Below, one piece after another: positions 48,237-56,173 of a stretch of DNA of 64,000 nt. The notes beneath the pieces were generated by a model. The model made no database searches. It was not told the origin of the DNA and worked only from the letters and a program-made list of their open reading frames with translations. This DNA comes from an archaeon. GTDB taxonomy: Archaea; EX4484-52; WAPT01. A program made the position numbers and the translations under genes. The stretch's first letter is position 1, and every line of letters starts with the position of its first letter. The DNA is taken from the NCBI GenBank assembly GCA_029258795.1, contig JAPDKB010000007.1:1-64000 (forward strand), in the 5' to 3' direction.

Positions 48237-48617
48237 TCACTCATTCTTTTTGCCTCTCAATGCTTCAACTTCCTTGATTATTTCAGCCATCTTTTTCTCG
48301 GCTTTTCCCGCATCAACCACAGCAACGGCTGAGGCAGCTACTTCTATACCTGCGGCAGCCCCCAGCTCTTTCTTGCTGGGCACGAATGCATAAGGAACGT
48401 TCTTTTCCTTACAGAGTGGTGGTATGTGCATCACTATTTCTTCCGGATTAACATCCTCTGCCACCACCACAAACTTCGCAAATCCCCTCTCTATGGCTTT
48501 GGTTGTTTCGTTGCTTCCCTTCTTAACAACTCCACCACTTTTCACGATTTCCTCTATCAGATCGTAAATCTTTTCGGCAAGTTCCGCAGGAATCTGCACA
48601 TCCACATACGCTGGCAT
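48237..48617 (-). CDS. rpl7ae: ribosomal protein L7Ae
   Basis: This kink-turn-binding protein is part of the ribosome, box C/D and H/ACA RNPs and archaeal RNase P. The RNA-binding GSNETTKAIERG (about 35-46), the hydrophobic core FVVVAEDVNPEEIV and LGAAAGIEVAASAVAVVDAG are diagnostic. The ATG at 48617 is chosen for the GGTGATGAAC ribosome site; earlier GTG and ATG codons overlap it. A TATA box about 82 bases upstream gives a leader of about 55 bases with repeated UGAUGA boxes. Confidence 0.97.
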   Translation of the reverse strand: MPAYVDVQIPAELAEKIYDLIEEIVKSGGVVKKGSNETTKAIERGFAKFVVVAEDVNPEEIVMHIPPLCKEKNVPYAFVPSKKELGAAAGIEVAASAVAVVDAGKAEKKMAEIIKEVEALRGKKNE

Positions 48618-48619
48618 GT

Positions 48620-48650
48620 TCATCACCTCTTTTCATCAGCTCATCAAAAC
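48620..48650 (-). promoter_or_regulatory. possible L7Ae-binding (C/D-like) element overlapping the ribosome site
   Basis: The leader RNA just before the ATG reads, in part, UUUUGAUGAGCUGAUGAA and GAGGUGAUGAAC: three UGAUGA (box C-like) units and a CUGA (box D-like) unit within 30 bases. A kink-turn or kink-loop here would block the ribosome site on L7Ae binding, as known for other archaeal L7Ae leaders. The ribosome site itself contributes one UGAUGA. Confidence 0.4.
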
Positions 48651-48693
48651 ATGAAATTTAGGTTGCGTGATGTCATAATAAATAAAGAGGATA

Positions 48694-48705
48694 ATTTTAT
48701 AAAGG
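48694..48705 (-). promoter_or_regulatory. TATA box of the rpl7ae-rps28e-rpl24e-ndk operon
   Basis: The minus strand reads cctttataaaat about 82 bases before the L7Ae ATG. This is one of the few strong boxes here that imply a real 5' leader. Confidence 0.6.
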
Positions 48706-48739
48706 TTGCGAGCTCACGAAAACTGCTCATAATCGGGTC

Positions 48740-50485
48740 TTATTTCTTCACTTTACTCTTACCTCCTCGATAACTTCCTTTCGCAACAATGACAGCAAGA
48801 GCTGGCACAACAGTGATGGCTGCGATGAAACACATCGCAACGCCGTAGCTCATCATCGCGCCCAGATCTTTAAGGATAGTTATGGTACCCATGCCCATGG
48901 CTCTGAAGCCTATCAAAGCGGCGAGCGTTGTGATCAGCATGGGGTAGAACGTTCTTTTGATTGCTGTTTCTGCCGCTCTTTCCACATCTCCGTTCCTGAG
49001 CTCCTGCCTGAAACGGTTCACCACCTGTATTCCGAAATCTATACCTATACCCATTATCATGGAGATGGCTCCTGATGTTGAGGGGCTTATATCCACACCC
49101 ATCAATCCAAACATTCCATAGACCCAGATCGTGCCGAACAGTATGGCCGCAAGGGAAGTCAGCCCGAATCTGACGGAATAGAGGATAAGGCAAACTATTA
49201 TCAGAATGGAAAGCAGGGAGATGGTTGAGGTTTTCCTCATTATTTCACCAACTCTCATTTTAATCTCGGTTCCATAAACAATACCCCCTCCAAGTTCAGC
49301 CACAACTCCGGGAGGAGCGGGCACATCCTCCACAACTTCCTCCAGTTCCTTTACGAGTTCAGCGCTCTGATCCTCGTTGAGAGCATAAACGGAAAGGTGT
49401 ATTACGGCTAATGTCCTGTCATCGCTGACATACCCCTTCAGGGGATCGGTTCTGATGCACTGGATGGTGTGCTTTTGTTGCGGAACGATGGTTGAAAGCA
49501 TGATTTCGAGCTGCTGTAAACCTGAGGAGAGGTTGACCAGAGCTTCTGAAACCATCATGCTTGCGTTTGCTGAAGCATTCATTCCCGCTGAAATCTGCTG
49601 GAGGGATGCGCTTATTCCCTCCAGAGCCATGGCCATTCCGTCCAGAGCACCGGCAAGTTCATTAAAGTGGTATCCGATGTTCTGAAACGCGTTCGTTATG
49701 CTGTTCAGATCGTCCTCAAGCTGCGCAAGCGAGGCAAGCATTGCATCCTTCTCCTGCTGCGAGAGGGTTGGTGATGTTGAGATAGCGTAATTAAGCGTGT
49801 AGAGCTGCACGTAAGCATCTTCCAGAGCTTTGGTATCCATCTTTCCCTCCCTGATGTTTCTGCTTATCGTTTTTAGTGTGAGACTGAGGGAGCTCAACCC
49901 GGCAGATATTTCAGAAAGGCCGTAACTCATGTTGAGCTGCGCTTCCCCAACTTTCTCCGAAACTTCAGAGAGCTGAAAGCCGGCTTCAGCAGCCTGATGA
50001 ATTGCTTCCTGCGGAGATGGTGCTGGCGGGTAGCATCTGATCTCGGAAGCGTGAATCGCCCTCAAAACGTCGGACTTGGCGGAGGGTATCGTGCCATTGG
50101 TGTACGGCAGAATGACATCCAGAATTGAGGAAGCGGAGTCAATGTAGGGATTGGTCAGCAACGCCCCCGTTAACCTGTCCATGTACCTGAGCACTGTCGG
50201 ATCCAGCACGTCGGCAGCGCCACTTCCATCAGCTTTCACAACCACATATACCGTGGAGGATGTCATACCGAACTCATCAATTATCGTGAACATCGCACCT
50301 ATCTCATCCACACTCTTGGGTAGCATTTCCTCATAATTCATCGACTTCGTTTTCACCTTGGATCCGGCCACACCCATCACGATCGTGAATATGATTATGA
50401 TTGCAAGTACCAGCTTTGGATTTCTTGCAAGGAAGCGTGCATAGGTCCCCACAGCTCTTGAAAACACACTTTCTTCCCCTCTCAT
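48740..50485 (-). CDS. RND/MMPL-type exporter, second half-protein
   Basis: A 581-residue half-transporter. One helix near the N-terminus (LVLAIIIIFTIVMGVAG), a large extracellular domain (about 50-400) with long Ala/Ser/Leu-rich coiled-coil segments (SYGLSEISAGLSSLSLTL), then five helices (ISLLSILIIVCLILYS, LAAILFGTIWVYGMFG, IMGIGIDFGIQVVNRF, MLITTLAALIGF, MCFIAAITVVPALAVIV). The Asp in GIGIDFG matches the proton-relay region of RND/MMPL proteins. It overlaps the preceding half by ATGA and has GGAGG eight bases upstream; the two halves should form one transporter. Confidence 0.88.
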   Translation of the reverse strand: MRGEESVFSRAVGTYARFLARNPKLVLAIIIIFTIVMGVAGSKVKTKSMNYEEMLPKSVDEIGAMFTIIDEFGMTSSTVYVVVKADGSGAADVLDPTVLRYMDRLTGALLTNPYIDSASSILDVILPYTNGTIPSAKSDVLRAIHASEIRCYPPAPSPQEAIHQAAEAGFQLSEVSEKVGEAQLNMSYGLSEISAGLSSLSLTLKTISRNIREGKMDTKALEDAYVQLYTLNYAISTSPTLSQQEKDAMLASLAQLEDDLNSITNAFQNIGYHFNELAGALDGMAMALEGISASLQQISAGMNASANASMMVSEALVNLSSGLQQLEIMLSTIVPQQKHTIQCIRTDPLKGYVSDDRTLAVIHLSVYALNEDQSAELVKELEEVVEDVPAPPGVVAELGGGIVYGTEIKMRVGEIMRKTSTISLLSILIIVCLILYSVRFGLTSLAAILFGTIWVYGMFGLMGVDISPSTSGAISMIMGIGIDFGIQVVNRFRQELRNGDVERAAETAIKRTFYPMLITTLAALIGFRAMGMGTITILKDLGAMMSYGVAMCFIAAITVVPALAVIVAKGSYRGGKSKVKK

Positions 50486-51687
50486 TCACGACCCCTCCTG
50501 AAGCGAACAATTGTGCTTTCCATCAGCAAAAGCGAAGGCATGAAAAAGATGGTTATGAAGAGCATGCATCCTATACCCAGAGCGAGAGCTATACCGAGTG
50601 ACTCGAGCATGGGAAATGCCGTACTTAGCAAAGCGAGAAATCCTGCTATCGTTGTCATGCCGGAACCCGTTATGCTTGAACCCACCGACGGAAGCGCATT
50701 TCTTATGGCGTCAGGTGGTGTTGAGCCCCTCTCAACCTCCTCCCTGTAGCGCTCCACCATGAAAACTCCGTACTCCACCCCAAGCCCCACAACCATGGCT
50801 CCGACACCCACGGTGGCCATGGTAAGCTTCCACCCCATCCACCCGAAGATTCCGGCAGTCCAAGCAACGCCCATTGTGAGGGGTATGAATATGAGCACAG
50901 CGTCCTTCAAACTTCTTCTCAGGAACACGAGAAGAACGAAAATGATAATGATCGCCAAACCCAAGGTGTAAGCCATATCGTGCAGCATCAGCTCAAACAG
51001 CTTGCGACGCATTGGCGGCATGCCGGTTATGGTGTATTTCAGACATGCAGGCCTCTCGACGCTCTCCATGATCTGCCGAATTCTGTCCGTGTTTCTCTTG
51101 ATGCTTTCCTCACTGCTACCTACATCCATATCGATCAGCATCACCGTGGATCTCCTGTCCTTGCTGATGAGCGAATCCAGACCCGCCTTTTCTATTATGC
51201 TCTTGATCATACCCTCATCGGCGGGCACATAACCCATGGACGTGAAGGGCAGTGCAATTGAAACAACGCTCCGGACATTCGGCTCATGTGAAAGCTTTTC
51301 AGATGCATCAATCAAAAACCGGATGATGGCCGGGGAGGTAATCTCCTTGGGTGTGGAGGTTGCAGCGCAGTTCTCATCCAAACTGACCAGAATGAAAACT
51401 TTGTCGGCCGTGCCGAAAACATCTCTAACCGCAAGCTCGAGCTTCACGCTTTCTATATTGGAGGGAAGGAGTTTTACGATGTCGGTTTCCATATTCACAC
51501 TGGGTATGCTCAAAATCATCAAGAAGGTAATTGTTGTCATCAGCACCAGAATATAAGGATAATAATTAATGTGGATTTCGGCCAGCTTTCTCAGCGCTCT
51601 TTCCGCTGGCGTTGAGCGGGATGAAGCTTCCGCTCTCTTTCCTTCGGTCACTCTCCTTCTCTTACTCTTTCGTCTCGAATCCGTCAT
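50482..51687 (-). CDS. RND/MMPL-type exporter, first half-protein
   Basis: A 400-residue half-transporter: basic N-terminus, one helix (YILVLMTTITFLMILSI), an extracellular domain (about 70-225) and five helices (LGLAIIIIFVLLVFLRR, VLIFIPLTMGVAWTAGIFG, TVGVGAMVVGLGVEYGVFMVERY, GMTTIAGFLALLST, IALALGIGCMLFITIF). The VGLGVEYG motif corresponds to GIGIDFG in the other half. The ATG at 51687 is set by GGGTG about 7 bases upstream; a longer upstream frame lies inside the permease gene. RND proteins usually contain both halves in one chain. Confidence 0.88.
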   Translation of the reverse strand: MTDSRRKSKRRRVTEGKRAEASSRSTPAERALRKLAEIHINYYPYILVLMTTITFLMILSIPSVNMETDIVKLLPSNIESVKLELAVRDVFGTADKVFILVSLDENCAATSTPKEITSPAIIRFLIDASEKLSHEPNVRSVVSIALPFTSMGYVPADEGMIKSIIEKAGLDSLISKDRRSTVMLIDMDVGSSEESIKRNTDRIRQIMESVERPACLKYTITGMPPMRRKLFELMLHDMAYTLGLAIIIIFVLLVFLRRSLKDAVLIFIPLTMGVAWTAGIFGWMGWKLTMATVGVGAMVVGLGVEYGVFMVERYREEVERGSTPPDAIRNALPSVGSSITGSGMTTIAGFLALLSTAFPMLESLGIALALGIGCMLFITIFFMPSLLLMESTIVRFRRGRE

Positions 51688-51701
51688 GAAGTGCACACCC
51701 T

Positions 51702-52493
51702 TCAAACTTCCATTCTGCTGAAGCTTATCGCGCTCAGGACAAAGGTTATGGTTGCTGCGATGCATGCTACGAAAGCGTCATACACAAGCCCAATTTCCCC
51801 GCTGCCGATCAGCATGTGCCTTATCCCATCCAGAATGTAAGATACCGGGTTGATGAGAAGTATGTTTCTCAACCATTCGGGAGCAAGGGTTATCGGCATG
51901 AAAGCCGTTGAAAGAAACACCATCGGCATTATGAAGATGTTCTGCACGAACTGAAAGCTCTCCATGTCCTGCATTCTTGAGGACACTGTCAATCCTATCC
52001 CCGTGGCAAATATGGAAAGAGCAATTATAAACGGCACGGCTGAAATAAAACCGGGAAGGTTCAGGTTTATTCTCATCATCATCGCTATCAAAACTATCAC
52101 GCACGCCTGAATCAGCGCCGTTGTCACAGCTCCCAGCGTTCTGCCCAGAACTATGGATAACCTGCTGACGGGAGCAACGAGCACCTCCTTCAGGAAGCCG
52201 AACTGTCTGTCCCATATCACCGCTATTCCAGCCATGACGGATGCGAAGATAACACTCATACCTATGAGCCCGCAGAGCAGAAATTGAAGGTATGTGATAC
52301 CACCGCTTGCCCCAGCTGATGCTCCACCGCCCAGGGTCAGCGCTCTCCCCACACCCATTCCGAAAGCCAGCAGGAAGAATAATGGCTGTAGCACGCTCCC
52401 CAGCACCCTGCCTTTCGTTCTTACAAATCGCTTCATGTGTCTCATCCAGATTATGTACACTGCCTGAAGCTCGTTGGTGGTTCTTTTTCTCAT
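51702..52493 (-). CDS. ABC-2 type transporter permease
   Basis: A 263-residue protein with six helices typical of drug/polysaccharide exporters of the DrrB/NodJ type: FVRTKGRVLGSVLQPLFFLLAFG, LQFLLCGLIGMSVIFASV, then the ABC-2 signature region with FGFLKEVLVAPVSRLSIVLGRTLG and the motif NPVSYILDGIRH near the end. The ATG at 52493 has GAGGTG six bases upstream and lies 10 bases after the ATPase stop; an upstream in-frame extension is inside the ATPase gene and is rejected. Confidence 0.92.
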   Translation of the reverse strand: MRKRTTNELQAVYIIWMRHMKRFVRTKGRVLGSVLQPLFFLLAFGMGVGRALTLGGGASAGASGGITYLQFLLCGLIGMSVIFASVMAGIAVIWDRQFGFLKEVLVAPVSRLSIVLGRTLGAVTTALIQACVIVLIAMMMRINLNLPGFISAVPFIIALSIFATGIGLTVSSRMQDMESFQFVQNIFIMPMVFLSTAFMPITLAPEWLRNILLINPVSYILDGIRHMLIGSGEIGLVYDAFVACIAATITFVLSAISFSRMEV

Positions 52494-52503
52494 TATCAAC
52501 ACC

Positions 52504-53508
52504 TCATGCCATTCTCGAAAACCTCCTTTTTCTGAAGGGAGGAATATAAGCCCCACCATCGTTTCCGTTTTCAACATCTTCCGTGAGTTCCAGATAAACA
52601 TCTTCAAGCGAGGGATACTTCACGCTGAGCTCAATTAGCCGGACACCCCTCCTGACAAAAAGTTTTCGCAGAGCGCTGATCTTTTCCTCTATTCTCGAGC
52701 TTTCCAGCTCCACCGATTTCTCTTTCTCCACGATTACGCGCATCTCGCCCATCTCCCGCTTCAGCATTTCAAGGGCTTTTTTCTTGTCCGCTTCTGAAGA
52801 AAACACCACCACCAGCCTTTTCCTTCCGAACTTCTTTTTCAGCTCCTCAGGCGTGCCTTCCGCGACGATCCTGCCTTTATCGATCACAGCCACCCTATCG
52901 CACAGTTTCTCTGCTTCCTCGATGTAATGCGTTGTGAGAAATATGGTCAAACCCTTCTCCTTCTTTATTCTCAGTATATGCTCCCATATTTTCTTTCGGG
53001 TGTGGGCATCCAGCCCTATGGTCGGCTCATCCAGGAAAAGCAGTTCGGGATCATGCATAACGCTTCTCGCCACCTCCAGCTTTCTCCGCATACCTCCGGA
53101 GTAGCTTGAAACGAGCTTATCTTCCCACCCCTCAAGCTCCACAAGAGACATGAGTTCCTTTATCTTTCTTTTTATTTCATCCCCGCGCAAGCCATAAAGA
53201 CGCGCGTGATACTCCAGATTCTCTTTACCCGTGAGCTTGTCATCAAGAGCTGGATCCTGAAACACAACCCCAATCTTTCTTCTGACTTCCCATGGGTCCT
53301 TCACAACATCATGGCCCATAACAATGGCATTTCCACTCGTTGGTTTAAGCAGAGTGCAGAGAATTTTCTGCGTGGTCGTCTTTCCAGCGCCATTTGGTCC
53401 GAGAAACCCGAATATTGTGCCTTTTTTGACACGGAAGCTTATGGATTTAAGTGCCTGCACCCCACCTGCATACGTTTTGGTTAAGTTTTCAACAATTATG
53501 GCGTCCAT
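52504..53508 (-). CDS. ABC transporter ATP-binding protein (DrrA-like)
   Basis: The ATPase has Walker A GPNGAGKTT (37-45), Q-loop VFQDPALDDKLTG, signature SYSGGMRRKLEVA, Walker B LLFLDEPTIGLD and H-loop TTHYIEEAE. The C-terminal 90 residues form an extra regulatory domain seen in DrrA/CcmA-type drug exporters (VKYPSLEDVYLELT). The ATG at 53508 follows GGTGA by 8 bases; a GTG four codons earlier is possible. It energises the permease in the next gene. Confidence 0.95.
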   Translation of the reverse strand: MDAIIVENLTKTYAGGVQALKSISFRVKKGTIFGFLGPNGAGKTTTQKILCTLLKPTSGNAIVMGHDVVKDPWEVRRKIGVVFQDPALDDKLTGKENLEYHARLYGLRGDEIKRKIKELMSLVELEGWEDKLVSSYSGGMRRKLEVARSVMHDPELLFLDEPTIGLDAHTRKKIWEHILRIKKEKGLTIFLTTHYIEEAEKLCDRVAVIDKGRIVAEGTPEELKKKFGRKRLVVVFSSEADKKKALEMLKREMGEMRVIVEKEKSVELESSRIEEKISALRKLFVRRGVRLIELSVKYPSLEDVYLELTEDVENGNDGGAYIPPFRKRRFSRMA

Positions 53509-53529
53509 GATCAGCATCACCCACCATCC

Positions 53530-54072
53530 TCAATCCATTTCTGCCATTCTTTCCAGTTTCTTCCTCGCGTTTTCAAGCACCTTTCTGACTTCTTCCGCGT
53601 CCACATTTTTTTCGGACACGGCAATGAACACCATCTTGATCAATTCGTTCAGCTCATCGATCAGACCGCTATCTCCAAGCTTCTCCTTACTGATGTTATT
53701 GAAGGTCTCGAACAGCATCCTAACCTCGTTAACATTCAGACATGTGGACACGCTTATCATCTCGTACATCTTTTCCCTGAGCTCTCTCTTGATCTCGCTC
53801 ACCTTCTCGGCAAGCTCGCTGCCCTTCTGAGTCAGCCGATACACCTTCTTTCCCCTTTCCTCGCGCGAAACTACAAGACCCTCTTTTTCCATGCTTTTCA
53901 GCGCGGGATAAAGCGTGCCGAAGGACGGCTTCCAGAAGCCCGTCTCCCTCATTATCCTGTTTCGGATTTCATATCCGTGAGCATCCCCCTCCCTCAGCAC
54001 AGCCAAAATGTGAGCTCTCAAAAACCCTTTTGGAATGAATTTTTTACCTTCAACTCCAGTTTTTTCATCCAT
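53530..54072 (-). CDS. PadR-family transcriptional regulator
   Basis: The N-terminal winged helix (about 14-90) shows the PadR pattern: FLRAHILAVLREGDAHGYEIRNRI, FGTLYPALKSMEKEGLV, GKKVYRLTQKGSE. The C-terminal helices form a dimerisation domain. PadR proteins usually repress neighbouring efflux genes, and this gene lies inside an ABC/RND operon, second after the CARDB-like protein. The ATG at 54072 has GGTGAG upstream. The palindromic promoter at 55.36 kb is a candidate target. Confidence 0.9.
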   Translation of the reverse strand: MDEKTGVEGKKFIPKGFLRAHILAVLREGDAHGYEIRNRIMRETGFWKPSFGTLYPALKSMEKEGLVVSREERGKKVYRLTQKGSELAEKVSEIKRELREKMYEMISVSTCLNVNEVRMLFETFNNISKEKLGDSGLIDELNELIKMVFIAVSEKNVDAEEVRKVLENARKKLERMAEMD

Positions 54073-54102
54073 CAAAACTCACCGTAATGGTGACCTGCTG
54101 CT

Positions 54103-55335
54103 TTACCCTTTCCTTCTGCGGTAGAGATACACAAGAATCAATGCAATCACACCCATTATCGCAACCAGAACGGCTCTTCTTACCATGATATTTCTTGCCT
54201 CCGCAACATTCACATTCACGTACTCTTCTCTCACCACCACATCATCTCCCGCCAGATACCTTATCTCCACCTTCAGCTGGTAGCTCTTTGGCTGCGCGTT
54301 TCTGTCTGCGCTGAGTGTGAAAACAGCAGTACCTTCAGCCTGTGGTTCGAGAGTTCCGATGTAATCGTACCTGTTATCCAAGCTTATGGGGACGAGAGCG
54401 CTTTTGACCAGTCTCACGGAAACGCTTTCAGCTTTCTCCTCGCCTCTATTCACAACCTTCAGCACAAGCCTGCCGTCACCACCCTGCACAACCTGATCCG
54501 GCTGGACGGAATAGCTTTCAAGCACGACTTCCGGATAGGGCGGGAGCTCTATGATGAGAGGTAATCGAATCTCCCGCTTAACCGATTTGCCACCACTCCT
54601 CTCCACATATTTTATCAGCAAAGTTGCATTGTAGTTGCCGGATTTAACACCTTCGTCGATATCAACATAAAAGCTGGCTGTGGCGGAATCCCCTTCCTTT
54701 ATCTCTCCCAGACCCGCAACATTGCTGTATGAGTGAGATGGCTCGAATCCATCCGGCAAAATGAGGGTTGCAACCACCCCGTAGGCAGGAGCATCCCCCA
54801 CATTCGTAATCTCGACCTCAAGCAGGTTTTCCTCGCTGTCTGGAAGAAGCTTGGAAGGCACGGTGGAAAGCTTGGTTATCACGAACTCGGACTGCTTGCT
54901 TTCCACATATATCCGGAGTTTTTCCTCCTTCCAGATGGCTCCACCTGAAGCTGTGCACCTGATCTTGAGCTCGTTCCAGCCGTCAGATGCCAGTTCATCC
55001 ACCCTCAACCTGAACTGCATCAGAGCTTCCTTCCCGGGAAGTAGATCTCCAACGGTGCAGGATTTCTGCTCTCCCGGCAGAACTGAAAATGGAAATTGCT
55101 CTACGACAGAACAAGAGACATTTACCGCCTCTTCATTTCCATCATTGACGACCTTAATCCAGACATCCAGATCCTTCCCCGCTTCAGCAGGATAGGGTTC
55201 ATATTTAACGTTCAACACGGTTAGATGTGGCGCAGCAAAAGCACCCGTGTTCATAAACACCAACACGATTAATGCAAAAACTAGCGCACGCACCACATTT
55301 CCATAATCAATTCTGTGCTCATATTTGCCAGACAT
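54103..55335 (-). CDS. cell-surface protein with CARDB-like repeats and C-terminal anchor
   Basis: An N-terminal signal peptide (VVRALVFALIVLVFMNTGAFA, about 14-34) leads to three beta-sandwich repeats of the CARDB/COG1361 type, each with VKVVNDGNEEAxxV-like, VEITNVGDAPAYGV and LKVVNRGEEKAESV strands. A final helix (AVLVAIMGVIALILVYLY) and RRRKG tail anchor it in the membrane. Such proteins accompany archaeal ABC and RND exporters, perhaps as the extracytoplasmic adaptor. GGTGG and GGAG elements precede the ATG. It is the first gene of the operon. Confidence 0.85.
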   Translation of the reverse strand: MSGKYEHRIDYGNVVRALVFALIVLVFMNTGAFAAPHLTVLNVKYEPYPAEAGKDLDVWIKVVNDGNEEAVNVSCSVVEQFPFSVLPGEQKSCTVGDLLPGKEALMQFRLRVDELASDGWNELKIRCTASGGAIWKEEKLRIYVESKQSEFVITKLSTVPSKLLPDSEENLLEVEITNVGDAPAYGVVATLILPDGFEPSHSYSNVAGLGEIKEGDSATASFYVDIDEGVKSGNYNATLLIKYVERSGGKSVKREIRLPLIIELPPYPEVVLESYSVQPDQVVQGGDGRLVLKVVNRGEEKAESVSVRLVKSALVPISLDNRYDYIGTLEPQAEGTAVFTLSADRNAQPKSYQLKVEIRYLAGDDVVVREEYVNVNVAEARNIMVRRAVLVAIMGVIALILVYLYRRRKG

Positions 55336-55355
55336 AACTCCACCACCCCTGAATT

Positions 55356-55372
55356 TATATCGAACCGATATA
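55356..55372. promoter_or_regulatory. palindrome overlapping the promoter of the export operon
   Basis: TATATCG-AAC-CGATATA is a perfect 7-bp inverted repeat with a 3-base spacer. It overlaps the probable TATA box (gatataaatt on the minus strand) about 25-30 bases before the CARDB-like gene ATG. A regulator bound here would block TBP; the PadR protein in the same operon is the obvious candidate. The binding partner is inferred. Confidence 0.5.
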
Positions 55373-55464
55373 TTCGTCTATTATCGTAAAATTATTTATA
55401 GATTTCGGTGACATCCCACACAAAAATAAAAAGCACCTACCCAAACTTACGGCAGCACCACAGT

Positions 55465-56169
55465 TCATATTCTCATTATCTTGACCAGAGTTTCAACTCT
55501 GTCCTCCATTTTCTGGAGCTGCTCCACGCATCTCTCCAGCTCATCTATGCCTTTAGAGCGAGTGTCCTTCATCTCTTTTATCAGCTTGGTGAGCTCTCCA
55601 GTGCTTGAGCCTATCTCGCGGAGCATGGACACAATCTCTTTATATCTGGATAAGCTCACGAAGACCGGTCCTTCAACCTCGGCAATGGAGCGCATCTCCA
55701 GCATCCTTTTTTCGAGATTTTCTGCACTCATCTCCTCACGGACAGCAGGACTTCTGACACTCTCTTTCTTGGGAGCTTGAAGAGCTTGAGCTGGTTGGGC
55801 ATCGGATCCTGAAGCAACCTCCTTTCCTTCACTCTGCTCAACACTCTCCACACGGAACAGCTCCTCCTCAATCGGCTTCAGATTTTCCAGCTCCGCAACT
55901 TCCTCTTCTGGAATCACCTCAATTTTCTCCATCTCTTCCTTCACTTTCTCCGATTTCTTCTCCTTCTTTTTACTCGGAGCCACTTTGACCTCTTCCTTAG
56001 CTTCAGGCACGACTTCCGTAACTTCCACTATCTCCTTTCCCCCCTCCTTCGTTTCAGAAGCAGCAGCTTCAACATCCTTTGCTATCTCCTTCAATTCCTC
56101 TTCAAGAAGTTTGAGTTCATCATCAAGTTTATCATGTTTTTTTGCTTTTTTTGAGGTTCTGGCTACCAT
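55465..56169 (-). CDS. Glu/Lys-rich coiled-coil protein
   Basis: A 234-residue cytoplasmic protein without recognisable domain. An N-terminal basic stretch (MVARTSKKAKKHDK) is followed by a long acidic low-complexity region (EVTEVVPEAKEEVKVAPSKKKEKK) and a C-terminal heptad-like coil (about 150-234: LEKRMLEMRSIAEVEGPVFVSLSRYKEIVSML is split by one beta-like segment). The ATG at 56169 follows GGTGA by four bases. The gene lies 4 bases after the GluRS stop and is co-transcribed with it. The C-terminal part may bind a partner; function unknown. Confidence 0.75.
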   Translation of the reverse strand: MVARTSKKAKKHDKLDDELKLLEEELKEIAKDVEAAASETKEGGKEIVEVTEVVPEAKEEVKVAPSKKKEKKSEKVKEEMEKIEVIPEEEVAELENLKPIEEELFRVESVEQSEGKEVASGSDAQPAQALQAPKKESVRSPAVREEMSAENLEKRMLEMRSIAEVEGPVFVSLSRYKEIVSMLREIGSSTGELTKLIKEMKDTRSKGIDELERCVEQLQKMEDRVETLVKIMRI

Positions 56170-56173
56170 GGTA

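Noticed and set aside
48740-51687. Split RND exporter as a frameshift or pseudogene
   Set aside because: Each half has its own ATG and ribosome site, the complete 1+5 helix arrangement and its own extracellular domain; the ATGA overlap is a normal translational coupling. A natural split is more likely than an error.
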